Part shown: positions 56,545 to 63,948 of the stretch, in pieces
Layout: each line of letters begins with the position of its first letter
Position numbering within the stretch: the stretch's first letter is position 1
From: Microbulbifer sp. YPW16
GTDB taxonomy: Bacteria > Pseudomonadota > Gammaproteobacteria > Pseudomonadales > Cellvibrionaceae
DNA: 64,000 bases
NCBI RefSeq assembly: GCF_021290385.1
Contig: NZ_CP089928.1
Coordinates: 1,286,501 to 1,350,500, forward strand
Reading direction: 5' to 3'
Made by a program: the position numbers and the translations under genes
The notes under the pieces: model-generated
What the model saw: only the letters and a program-made list of their open reading frames with translations
What the model was told of the DNA's origin: nothing
The model's database searches: none

Positions 56545-56883
56545 TTAGCTGGCCGCACCAGCAACGATCCAGATATAAAAACAGTACAAAGCCAGCAGCA
56601 GATAACTAAGTGTGAAAACCCCATTTATAGCCCAGATGCCATGCCAAAACATACCATGGAAATTCGCTCGCAAACGGTTTCCATTCCATAGCAATGCTAT
56701 AGAAGTTGGAACAACCATTATCGCTAAAGCCCCCAGGGCTGGGACTAAGACAAACATGATAACCAACCCCGCCGCCCCGGCAGCAGAACTTCCAGTATCC
56801 GGCCCAACTGGATCTAAAAAAATGTAGCCGATAGAAAGCGCTATCAATCCGGTAATCAACCCGGCTAATTTCAGGCCTTTCAT
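56545..56883 (-). CDS. hypothetical cassette membrane protein E
   Basis: A 112-residue protein with about three membrane helices (LAGLITGLIALSIGYIFL; GLVIMFVLVPALGALAIMVV; NGVFTLSYLLLALYCFYIW). No family recognised. It begins with AAGGAGAAAT before the ATG and lies 16 bases after the R' end of the degenerate attC at 56899-56961, the normal place for a cassette gene. Confidence 0.65.
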   Translation of the reverse strand: MKGLKLAGLITGLIALSIGYIFLDPVGPDTGSSAAGAAGLVIMFVLVPALGALAIMVVPTSIALLWNGNRLRANFHGMFWHGIWAINGVFTLSYLLLALYCFYIWIVAGAAS

Positions 56884-56898
56884 ATTTCTCCTTGGGAC

Positions 56899-56961
56899 AA
56901 CTAACGCCCCGCGAAGGGCCGGAGGGCCTTAGCATACTGCCTGTGATTATTAGAGTTGGCG
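56899..56961 (-). other. degenerate attC-like site D
   Basis: On the minus strand it ends with GTTAGTT (6 of 7 to GTTRRRY) directly before cassette gene E. Its R'' side near 56955-56961 is poor. A roughly 40-base core (GGGCCG-AGG-CC ... ACTGCCTG) resembles that of attC A at 60217-60250, so it is probably a decayed member of the same attC family. Confidence 0.5.
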
Positions 56962-56964
56962 GAC

Positions 56965-57297
56965 TCAGAACCTGGAATCGTTCTCACAGGGAATACCATC
57001 ATTGTCTCCATCCATTTTTGTATTAGGACAGTTTCTTATGAAGAAAACCGCCTCTTCTCTGGACGTCATTTGGCTACAATGCTGCCGGCCATCACATTTA
57101 AACTTTTGATATAAAACCTGGCTAGATTTATCAGGCCCCCTAGATGGAGAAAGTTTGATCGTTTCCATGCCATCAACGGAACGACCGACCTTCTCTACCT
57201 CATAATCTCCCCAACGAGCTCCATGAGCAGCGAATTTTTCTTGGTACAGCTTCCAGCCAGCGAATGCTAATAGGCCGAAAATTACTATTTTTTTCAT
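56965..57297 (-). CDS. cassette protein D with Excalibur calcium-binding motif
   Basis: A 110-residue protein with an N-terminal hydrophobic helix (KIVIFGLLAFAGWKLY), probably a signal or anchor. The C-terminus carries an Excalibur-type motif: KCDGRQHC early, then CPNTKMDGDNDGIPCEN, the DxDxDGxxCE calcium-binding pattern. The predicted exported, calcium-binding role is inferred. The start was taken at the ATG (57297) rather than an in-frame GTG upstream. Low GC. Flanked by attC-like sites C and D. Confidence 0.7.
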   Translation of the reverse strand: MKKIVIFGLLAFAGWKLYQEKFAAHGARWGDYEVEKVGRSVDGMETIKLSPSRGPDKSSQVLYQKFKCDGRQHCSQMTSREEAVFFIRNCPNTKMDGDNDGIPCENDSRF

Positions 57298-57312
57298 TAT
57301 TACCACTCAAAG

Positions 57313-57388
57313 CTCTCACGCCCGGCTTTTAGGGCGGACTTGGAGCCGCTCCAGCCCCACAGGGGGCGATAACAGCCGCTTGTTATGT
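57313..57388 (-). other. attC-like site C
   Basis: The minus-strand site opens with ACATAACAAGCGGC (R'' side, overlapping the TAA stop of cassette C) and ends GGGCGTGAGAG, a degraded GTTRRRY. Internal pairing includes GCGGCT / AGCCG and CCCC / GGGG plus a GGAGC-GGCTCC hairpin. 76 bp long. Confidence 0.6.
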
Positions 57389-57871
57389 GTGTACTTGATT
57401 TTCGGTATAAGCAACCTTTTCCCCTTGGAACGATTCATAAAATCTACGATGCGACTCATAGGAAAATGAGTCTGATCTGACCTTATAATCTTTAATCCAA
57501 TTTATTAGCATATTTAAGTTGGCATCTTGCGCTTCTTTAGACTCGTACTTATGCGGCTCCCATGGACGATTCTTGGCATTGGCGATGCATTGCTCAATAG
57601 TTAGGTCCATAAACACAATTTCCGATGCCTCATGCTTTAGGAGTTCTAATAAATCGGTATAGCAGCCCTCAACCACCCAACTTTCATGCTCGGCTGTGAA
57701 ATCATTAATTTTTCCCTTGGATTCTTCAATAGACATTCTTTGGGGTGGAGATGTCGGAAGCCATGCCAAGACATCCAAATCTAAATGAGCCAAACCGAAA
57801 TTCCGCGCAATGTACTTAGAAAATGTGGACTTACCAGAACCGGAGTTTCCAAAAACTAGAATTTTACTCAA
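57383..57871 (-). CDS. cassette-borne P-loop kinase-like ATPase C
   Basis: A 162-residue soluble P-loop protein with Walker A in VFGNSGSGKSTFSKYI, a FGLAHLDLDVLAWLP segment and a lid region with NAKNRPWEPHKY. It resembles topology-modulation / adenylate-kinase-like ATPases (FlaR type). The substrate is unknown. It starts with TTG preceded by GGAGG; its TAA stop overlaps the R'' core of attC site C. Low GC and position in a cassette support horizontal transfer. Confidence 0.75.
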   Translation of the reverse strand: MSKILVFGNSGSGKSTFSKYIARNFGLAHLDLDVLAWLPTSPPQRMSIEESKGKINDFTAEHESWVVEGCYTDLLELLKHEASEIVFMDLTIEQCIANAKNRPWEPHKYESKEAQDANLNMLINWIKDYKVRSDSFSYESHRRFYESFQGEKVAYTENQVHT

Positions 57872-57894
57872 AGTGCCTCCGAAGCTTTAATGGC

Positions 57895-57955
57895 ACATAA
57901 CGTTGCCAACAGGGGCCCGCGTTAGCGGGTCCCTGCTTGCTTGGCCTTGTTAAAT
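57895..57955 (-). other. attC site B, well preserved
   Basis: The minus strand reads from ATTTAAC (fits RYYYAAC) to GTTATGT (6 of 7 to GTTRRRY), 61 bp. The arms fold: GCCAA / TTGGC and CAGGG-a-CCCGC / GCGGG-c-CCCTG around a TAAC loop, with unpaired bases on one side as in functional attC. It lies 3 bases past cassette gene B's stop and 24 bases before the TTG of cassette gene C. Confidence 0.8.
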
Positions 57956-57957
57956 GC

Positions 57958-58323
57958 TTACCAGCCATCGTATCCAAATTCCGTGCCGTCATAGCGCAGA
58001 TAGTAGGCTTGATCTTGTTGGGCATCTTGACCATACCCTCTGGCCTTCCACGCTAGGTAGCCCATATTTAGCTCATTTTCGCCCATAAGAGCGTAATAGC
58101 TCTCATTATCACTGATCTGTGCGGACACAATGATCATTCTGTGTCCGTCTTGGCTGGAGAAGCGGCCTACTATGGGTTGGGACACCAATTCATCTGCGCG
58201 GTTAAATCTTTCTCCGTCTTCCTCTAAGAGGAAATTAAAATAGCTAATAGCGATCTTGTCGGTCTCATCACAAAGGCCAACCTGAGAGAGTAAAATCAAA
58301 ATAGCCGCTACGATTGTTTTCAT
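57958..58323 (-). CDS. hypothetical exported cassette protein B
   Basis: A 121-residue protein with a signal peptide (KTIVAAILILLSQVGLC, cleavage near residue 18) and no recognised domain. It contains DKIAISYFNFLLEEDGERF and a C-terminal YYLRYDGTEFGYDGW. Translation from 58359 would use IS-derived bases; the ATG at 58323 lies four bases after the restored attC R' end GTTAAAT. No good ribosome site. The IS insertion sits immediately upstream, so any promoter reaching it from earlier cassettes is probably lost or replaced by the IS. Confidence 0.7.
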   Translation of the reverse strand: MKTIVAAILILLSQVGLCDETDKIAISYFNFLLEEDGERFNRADELVSQPIVGRFSSQDGHRMIIVSAQISDNESYYALMGENELNMGYLAWKARGYGQDAQQDQAYYLRYDGTEFGYDGW

Positions 58324-58330
58324 ATCATTT

Positions 58331-58334
58331 AACG
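58331..58334. repeat. target-site duplication AACG, left copy
   Basis: AACG borders the left end of the IS; the other copy is at 60119-60122. Removing the IS and one copy gives a continuous attC R' end. Confidence 0.6.
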
Positions 58335-60118
58335 AGCCTGTAGAAAAACAGGATGACAACCTGATATCCCATCGGCTCTCTTTCTTATAAGTTTAATGAT
58401 CACGATTTAAACACATCCGTTTTACATAATCACTCATTGCACGTATTAAGGGCCTCTTTTGCGCAGACGAGTGTGGATATCCCTGTGAATCAGTGGATCG
58501 CCCCGTATCTCATCAACTTCTCAATGTTATGCACCAGGCAGAACATACGCCATTGCCCCTGGACCTTCTCACGACCACGTAAAGAGAAACGGCCTAGCCG
58601 TTTATTGGTACCAATATTACCGAACACCGGCTCTACCACCGACATCCGGTGACTATAGATCGTCTTTCCCGCGATACTGTCGACGCGCTTTTTCATCCAG
58701 TCGGTCGCCGTGCGGCCATTGGTCCAGGTGGTGGACACCTGCCGGCCGTGGCCGTCGCGGGTATCGGCAGAACCGGGGTTGCGCATGCACTGGTGTTTGA
58801 GGTGACAGTGGCGGCAGTCAGTCAGGCGGCCCTCAAAGAACAGCTTGCGCTTGCCCTCACTGACTTGCTCCTCCCTGTAGAGAAGCAGTTCTTTACCGGC
58901 TGGGCAGATACAGGTCTTGCGGCGCTTATCGAAGGTGAATTCCCTGGCAGGAATCACCTGCTTGACGCCCACCAGGGTATCGCGATGACGCTTGCCATAC
59001 TTTTCTTTTTGTTTGGCGAACGCCTTGTCCCGCGAGCGGAACTGGTTGTCGGGGATATAGGCGTTGATGCCTTCCTCTTTCAGATAGGCATTATTGCCCT
59101 CGTTGGAGAAACCAGTATCGGCGGTCACGATGGTGCCATCGGCGAGGATGTCCGGATGGATGCCGGCTTTCCGGTAGTGTGCGGTGAGACCATCCAGCAT
59201 GGGCTTGAGCGTATGGTATTCCTGGCCCTCGCCGAAAGCCTGCGCCTCGACAATGATCTGGTGTTTCTTGTCCACTGCGGCGACACCGTTGTACCCCTGG
59301 ATGGTGCCCTTGCTGGTGGTCATCTTGGCCGACTCATTGTCGGTGATATTACTTTTGACTTCTTTCGGGGTCTTGCCTTGCCCCATCCTTGGGGCTTGCG
59401 TCTTTAGGAACTTGTCTATCTTCTCGAAGTGCTGCTTGAGCGTATCCGTCGCCTGCGCCAGTCGCTGCTTGCGCTCCCGCTCGGCGGGCTTGCGGCCATC
59501 CAGCTTCTTGTGTTCCTTGATGCAGTGCCGGATCTTCTTGCGGATCTTGGCCTGCTTTTGCTCGAGTTCCTTGAATGTACCGGAGTGCTCCTTACTGGCA
59601 TTCGACGGCATCTTGCAACCATCAATCGCAAACAGCTCGTTGCCCAGCAGTCCCTCCTGGTCACATACCATCAGTACCTGCTCAAAGATCGACTCGATCG
59701 CATCCGGGTAACTGCTGACAAAGCTGGCGATACTGGTGAAGTGCGGCACTGAATCGCAGGAAAGCGCCTTGAAGATGATATTGTGCTCACATTGCCACTG
59801 GATCTCGCGGCTGGAGGTGATGCCCTTGGAGTATGCGAACAGGATGATCTTTAACAGAATGGCGGGATCGTAAGCCGATCGACCACCGGCGTCATTCTGG
59901 TACTTTTCGTAGAAGGCAGACAGGTCGATATGGTCATCGATCAGGTGGTGGAGGGTAAATTCGAAGGTATTCGGCTGCAATTGCTCTTCGAAATTGATCA
60001 CAACCATCGCGTCCTGGTTGTAATTGTACCGCTTGAAGTTTGGCATGGCGGGATTCCCCTTTTCGACCTGCCAATTCTATCAAAAAACACTATATTTTAA
60101 GAGTTTTTCTACAGCCAG
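58335..60118 (-). mobile_element. IS1182-family insertion sequence
   Basis: A complete 1784-bp element. The ends share the 12-bp inverted repeat CTGTAGAAAAAC (58338-58349) / GTTTTTCTACAG (60103-60114), with outer bases AGC and CCAG differing. Flanked by AACG direct repeats. It carries one transposase on the minus strand. Its GC is close to that of the chromosome, unlike the cassettes. It is inserted in the R' end of attC site A. Confidence 0.85.
58490..60046 (-). CDS. IS1182-family transposase
   Basis: A 518-residue DDE transposase. The N-terminal DUF772-type domain has SAYDPAILLKIILFAYSKGITSSREI; the catalytic core shows the first Asp in LFAIDGCKMPSNASKEHSG, the second in VTADTGFSNEGNNAYLKEEG, and the C-terminal Glu in VEPVFGNIGTNKRLGRFSLRG. 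A cysteine cluster (CRHCHLKHQC) precedes the C-terminus, typical of the group. No frameshift, so it is probably intact. Confidence 0.93.
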   Translation of the reverse strand: MPNFKRYNYNQDAMVVINFEEQLQPNTFEFTLHHLIDDHIDLSAFYEKYQNDAGGRSAYDPAILLKIILFAYSKGITSSREIQWQCEHNIIFKALSCDSVPHFTSIASFVSSYPDAIESIFEQVLMVCDQEGLLGNELFAIDGCKMPSNASKEHSGTFKELEQKQAKIRKKIRHCIKEHKKLDGRKPAERERKQRLAQATDTLKQHFEKIDKFLKTQAPRMGQGKTPKEVKSNITDNESAKMTTSKGTIQGYNGVAAVDKKHQIIVEAQAFGEGQEYHTLKPMLDGLTAHYRKAGIHPDILADGTIVTADTGFSNEGNNAYLKEEGINAYIPDNQFRSRDKAFAKQKEKYGKRHRDTLVGVKQVIPAREFTFDKRRKTCICPAGKELLLYREEQVSEGKRKLFFEGRLTDCRHCHLKHQCMRNPGSADTRDGHGRQVSTTWTNGRTATDWMKKRVDSIAGKTIYSHRMSVVEPVFGNIGTNKRLGRFSLRGREKVQGQWRMFCLVHNIEKLMRYGAIH

Positions 60119-60258
60119 AACGCCGCCAGCAGGGGCGGCTTACCTTGTGCGCTTTTTGCGCAAAAATGGGAGCACAGCGACCCGCGCAAAACCCGCACAA
60201 GGTAAGCTGTCCCGCGGAGGGCCGCAGGCCCGGAGCAAACTGCCTGGCTTTGTTATAG
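60119..60258 (-). other. attC site A, VCR-like, split from its R' end by the IS
   Basis: The minus strand begins at CTATAACAAAGCCAGGCAG (its TAA is the stop of cassette gene A) and ends CTGCTGGCGGCGTT. The terminal arms pair as GCCAG-g-CAG / CTG-CTGGC with one extra G, as in attC. Inside is a perfect 14-bp inverted repeat GCTTACCTTGTGCG / CGCACAAGGTAAGC (60138-60151, 60194-60207). The remaining R' bases (AAAT) are on the other side of the IS at 58327-58330. Confidence 0.75.
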
Positions 60259-60519
60259 GTTTTCCACTGCACGCTTGATTTCTTCGCAGCTAGATTCGTA
60301 ACCATGCAAAGGCAGCTTTTCAAGATCATTGCTCAACTCAATGAGGTCGCTCTTTTCATCTGATTTTTGTACAGCTTTAACTTCGGCTGTAATTTTTCTA
60401 ATAACCTCCGAATAACACATGTTGGTGTTAAATGAGGTAGAGAACGCACCAAACCAGTAAGCAATGCCGATACATAACAGAATAAATACAGACAGTACCA
60501 ACCCCAAAGTGACTTTCAT
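60253..60519 (-). CDS. hypothetical exported/anchored cassette protein A
   Basis: An 88-residue protein with an N-terminal hydrophobic helix (LGLVLSVFILLCIGIAYWFGAF), then a hydrophilic helical part with two cysteines (TNMCYSEVI; SSCEEIKRAV). Not recognised. Its TAA stop falls in the R'' core of attC site A. Low GC. Confidence 0.65.
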   Translation of the reverse strand: MKVTLGLVLSVFILLCIGIAYWFGAFSTSFNTNMCYSEVIRKITAEVKAVQKSDEKSDLIELSNDLEKLPLHGYESSCEEIKRAVENL

Positions 60520-60748
60520 TATCTGACTGACCTATAACAGTTTATTCATGGGCATGGTCATATCTGCCCATATGCCTATATCTGGACATACATGGCTACA
60601 TCTAACCATTGATGTCGATATCTAGCCACATATCGGCGTAACAGTCACTCTTACCGCCGGACCCAGCAATTACACGCAATTACGCCTACCTTTCGGTTTC
60701 GACGGCCATAAAACATACAAAGCCGGCACTCACGCAGTGAAATGCAAT
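60520..60748. other. intergenic region between nuclease and cassettes
   Basis: About 230 bases with no gene. It contains the 4-copy repeat at 60560-60637, a second short tandem GCAATTACAC-GCAATTACGC (60667-60686), and the approach to the nuclease terminator. An attI site, if one exists here, was not identified. Confidence 0.5.
60560..60637. repeat. four-copy 18-20-bp imperfect tandem repeat
   Basis: Copies begin at 60560, 60578, 60598 and 60618 and share AYATCT followed after two or three bases by CAT or CAC. The spacing is close to two DNA turns, so a repeated protein would bind one face. It is directly upstream of cassette gene A. Confidence 0.7.
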
Positions 60749-60774
60749 AAAAAAAGGGCCCTGACAGGGCCCTT
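60749..60774 (-). terminator. terminator after secreted nuclease gene
   Basis: On the minus strand AAGGGCCCTG-T-CAGGGCCCTT, perfect 10-bp arms, is followed by a T-run. About 40 bases past the stop. Confidence 0.93.
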
Positions 60775-60812
60775 CTGTGCTCAAAATCCTGTTGGATCCG
60801 GTGGAATACCAG

Positions 60813-63647
60813 TTACCACCCCATCCGTGCGATGGTGACCGGACGGCTGGCCGACAGCTTGCGGCCGGTGTCGTCTGTGGCGGTCAGCGTGATCCGGTAG
60901 CTGCCGCGCTGGTCGTAGCGGTGCCAGCCTCCGGTGCCCTGCTCCAGGGTACCGTCGCCGAAGTTCCAGCTGTAGCTCTGGTACGCGGCGCCCCGCCCAC
61001 GGGCGCTGACCCATACCCAGTTCAGGAAGCGGTGTACGCGGAAGCGCAGTGGTTGCGCGTTTTGGGCATCCGGAGCCACGACCTGGCGCTGGACCATTGT
61101 GGTGGCCCCTAGATCATCTTCCACCAATAGCGTCGCGGTGTATTTGCCCGGCGCCCCGTAGCGGTGCTTCGGGTTCTGCTCGTCGCTGGTTGCTCCATCG
61201 CCGAAAGTCCACTGCCAGCGCACGATTTCACCGTCCGCATCCGAACTGAGGTCGGTGAACTGGACATGCCGATTTGCGGTATCAACAGTGAAATCGGCCT
61301 GTGGCGCGCTGTTGGCCGGGGTCAGGTCCAGCTCCACGATTACCGGGTCGTGGTCCGAGGCTCTGTAGGCGTCGGCGCTGTAGAGGCTATTTACCTGCTC
61401 CGCACTCTTGTACTCCGTGTTGTAGTCCAGCGCCCGGGGCTCATCGGCGTTGATATGCCAGGCAGTGGCACCGGTGACCGAAGGCGCCAGGGCAGCGTTG
61501 GCCAGGGCATGGTCCAGGTAACCCGCCTGGCCGGCGAAGATATAGGAATACGCCCCGCTGCCGCCGAACTGGTCCAACAGGTCGGTATAGCCGGCCTCCT
61601 TCAAGGTGGTGATGGGGTTTTCCCGTGCATAGCTGTTCAGGTCGCCGAGGACCAGCACCCCCTCAGTGCCGGTACCAGCGGGATCGGTGGCGATCCAGCT
61701 GGCCAGCGCTTCGGCGGCCTGGGTGCGCACCCGGTTCCAGCAGCCCTGGCCGTCGTTCTGGTCATCATCGAGGCTACCGTCACCGGGGCAGCTGCCCTTG
61801 GACTTGAAGTGGTTAACGGCTATCGCCACGGTTCCGCCACTGGATATTTCCGTAAACCCTTGCAACAGCGGCTGGCGGTTAAGGTCATCAAACGGGTAGC
61901 TGTCCAGGGTGACGGCGGGGCCCAGCGGCTGCACGCGGTCGCTGCGGTAGACGATACCCACCGTAATCTGGTCGTCGCCCAGCTGCGCGGTGCCCGGATC
62001 GACAACACCATACACCTCGGCACCGGCGGTGGTATTGAGACCATCCACCAGGTCCCGTATGGCACTATCGGCGCCGTAGCCGTCGTTCTCGATTTCCATC
62101 AGGCCGATGATGTCTGCGTTCATGGCCCGGATTGCAGCGATGATTTTGTCCCGCTGGCGCTGGAACTCTTCCGGGGTGTCAGCACCGCGATCGGTCGGGA
62201 ATCCTCCACCATTACCGTCGCCGTTGAAGTAGTTCAGCACATTGAAGCTGGCCAGCCGCAGGCTGCCCTCACCCGGTAGCTCCGGCGCCGGGTTTCGTGG
62301 GTTGGTATCGCTGAACTGCGGCGCCTCTACCGGGTGTACACGGTAGGCTCCGAAACCGTAGCCGATCACCCCGCGCAGGCCGGCAACCCTAGCCCCCGCG
62401 CGCAGGCTGTTAGTGGCATCCAGCTGCGGTGCCGGGTAGGGAATTACCCCTGGGTTCTGCACCGTTGAACCGTCATCCAGCAGTATGCGGTTCAGGTCAT
62501 TGGCGGCCTGCTGGGCCAGGGCCGCCGGCCCCGGCTCGACGATATTGGTGGGAATAAACAGGCGGCCGAAAGACAGCTCTGCCTCCCCATAACGGGCCAG
62601 GTTGTAATGGCCGGTGACGGTCAGTTCCTGCGCAAATTCCACCAGCATGCCCTCGAAACGCTCGGGCGCATCGGCGCTGGCAAAAGGCAGTACCGGCTGT
62701 GCAGCGGTAACACTGTGACCGCTGCTACAGACCTTGACGCCGTCGATCCCGGTCAGCTCGGTAAAGTCGTAATACTCGGTGACATTGCCGACGACACGCA
62801 CCAGGTCACCGACCTGTACCTCGACACCAAAACCGCTGTCATAGACGAATAGGCCCTCTGAGGTAGTATCGAGCCCATCCTGGTCTGCGTCCTCTTCCTG
62901 CAGGAAGAATCCCCCCAGGCCACTGGCCGTGTCCCGGAAATCCCCTACCACCACGGCCTCCACCTCGACGCGTTCACCGTCGAGCGGGCTGGCGGCACCA
63001 CTGCCCTGTACGGCGCTGACCAGGGTGGCGGACTCGCCGCACTGGCCCATCGCGACGCCGCCACCGCCAGTGTCGCCATCGGCCCCGCCGTGAGAGCCGA
63101 GGTTGTCAAAGTTGTCCTGCCCGGCACTGGTCCATTCAAGAAGCGGATCAAAGGTGTTGCCGCCATCGGTACGGCCGCTGGTGACCCCCTCATTGCGCCG
63201 TAGTGTCTGGTTCTGGGTGCCCACCGCGCTGTCGCCCCACTGGCTGCCGGGGTCCACGCCGACCTGGCCGATCACATCCACCGGTTGTCCCAGCCGGCTC
63301 AGCACGACTGCGTCATCGCCATTGAACAGGCCGCCGCCATAGGTCTGGTCCGCCTGCGCCAGCATGGCGGGATCGGCGCTGCCATGAGCCAGCACGAATA
63401 CCTGGCCGTCGGCCAGGGCCCCTGTCAGGCCAATACTGGCACCCGGCGATACCGAGCCGTTGAAATAGACCTCTACCGCATAGTCCGCCAGGTCCACGGG
63501 TGCACCGGTACCGTTATAGATTTCCAGTGCCTTGTTGTTACTGCTGCCCTCGATGTATTCGGATATCAGCAGGTCCGCGGAAGCCACACCGGGAAGCATG
63601 CCGGAGAGAAGTAACGTGGGCAGCCATGCGCCCTTGAATCGTTTCAT
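60813..63647 (-). CDS. ExeM/NucH-type secreted endonuclease with LTD and PKD domains
   Basis: A 944-residue extracellular nuclease. Signal peptide about 1-24 (cleaving after GVASA), lamin-tail domain at about 25-150 (LLISEYIEGSSNNKALEIYN), an OB-like region at about 215-320 (VGDFRDTASGLGGFFLQEE), the endonuclease/exonuclease/phosphatase domain at about 470-770 (SFNVLNYFNGDG, GLMEIENDGYG, LVLGDLNSYA, ASDHDPVIVEL), and two PKD domains (about 785-865 and 865-940). It probably degrades extracellular DNA for phosphate, carbon or biofilm turnover. Gene ends with a strong terminator. Confidence 0.93.
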   Translation of the reverse strand: MKRFKGAWLPTLLLSGMLPGVASADLLISEYIEGSSNNKALEIYNGTGAPVDLADYAVEVYFNGSVSPGASIGLTGALADGQVFVLAHGSADPAMLAQADQTYGGGLFNGDDAVVLSRLGQPVDVIGQVGVDPGSQWGDSAVGTQNQTLRRNEGVTSGRTDGGNTFDPLLEWTSAGQDNFDNLGSHGGADGDTGGGGVAMGQCGESATLVSAVQGSGAASPLDGERVEVEAVVVGDFRDTASGLGGFFLQEEDADQDGLDTTSEGLFVYDSGFGVEVQVGDLVRVVGNVTEYYDFTELTGIDGVKVCSSGHSVTAAQPVLPFASADAPERFEGMLVEFAQELTVTGHYNLARYGEAELSFGRLFIPTNIVEPGPAALAQQAANDLNRILLDDGSTVQNPGVIPYPAPQLDATNSLRAGARVAGLRGVIGYGFGAYRVHPVEAPQFSDTNPRNPAPELPGEGSLRLASFNVLNYFNGDGNGGGFPTDRGADTPEEFQRQRDKIIAAIRAMNADIIGLMEIENDGYGADSAIRDLVDGLNTTAGAEVYGVVDPGTAQLGDDQITVGIVYRSDRVQPLGPAVTLDSYPFDDLNRQPLLQGFTEISSGGTVAIAVNHFKSKGSCPGDGSLDDDQNDGQGCWNRVRTQAAEALASWIATDPAGTGTEGVLVLGDLNSYARENPITTLKEAGYTDLLDQFGGSGAYSYIFAGQAGYLDHALANAALAPSVTGATAWHINADEPRALDYNTEYKSAEQVNSLYSADAYRASDHDPVIVELDLTPANSAPQADFTVDTANRHVQFTDLSSDADGEIVRWQWTFGDGATSDEQNPKHRYGAPGKYTATLLVEDDLGATTMVQRQVVAPDAQNAQPLRFRVHRFLNWVWVSARGRGAAYQSYSWNFGDGTLEQGTGGWHRYDQRGSYRITLTATDDTGRKLSASRPVTIARMGW

Positions 63648-63897
63648 TAGGTTTGTCCCTGTCGTTATCGTGCAGTGGAGGCTGCGTTCACAAGTGCCCG
63701 GGATGACACTCTCAACCCGGCCCCAGACACGCGGTTTATTCCCCCTGCGCTAATGGATTTCCGGAACAACCGCTTCCGGGAGCGCGACAGGATGACAGCC
63801 GTTTCCTAACAACAGATGAGAAAAGGATGAAGAATTGCGGTACAGGAGGTTACCGTGTGGAGCATCCCACACTTGCAATGTGACTGGTGACCATTCA
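63648..63897. other. nuclease upstream region
   Basis: About 250 bases before the nuclease start. It must hold the nuclease promoter. No small gene or clear operator was recognised; the frames present encode no recognisable protein. Confidence 0.45.
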
Positions 63898-63920
63898 TAA
63901 AAAACCCGCGTTATGGCGGG
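63898..63920 (-). terminator. terminator of a gene entering from the right edge
   Basis: On the minus strand CCCGC / GCGGG arms with a 6-base loop are followed by a run of T. Confidence 0.8.
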
Positions 63921-63948
63921 CTTCACTCGTACAAATCCAGGTGGGCGA

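Larger units (their letters stand above)
55965..60650 (-). mobile_element. integron cassette cluster without integrase in window
   Basis: A stretch of clearly lower GC than both sides with small genes all on the minus strand and attC-like sites in the gaps (about 60119-60258, 57895-57955, 57313-57388, 56899-56961). Stops of the cassette genes fall on or beside the R'' cores (CTATAAC, ACATAAC, ATTTAAC). No intI gene is present between 55.6 and 64 kb, so this is either a CALIN-type cluster or the distal part of an integron. A complete IS1182-type element divides it. Boundaries are by composition and are approximate. Confidence 0.75.

Noticed and set aside
55965..60650. A transposon or genomic island driven only by the IS
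   Set aside because: The IS explains only 58335-60118; the attC-like sites and uniform gene direction on both sides need an integron origin.
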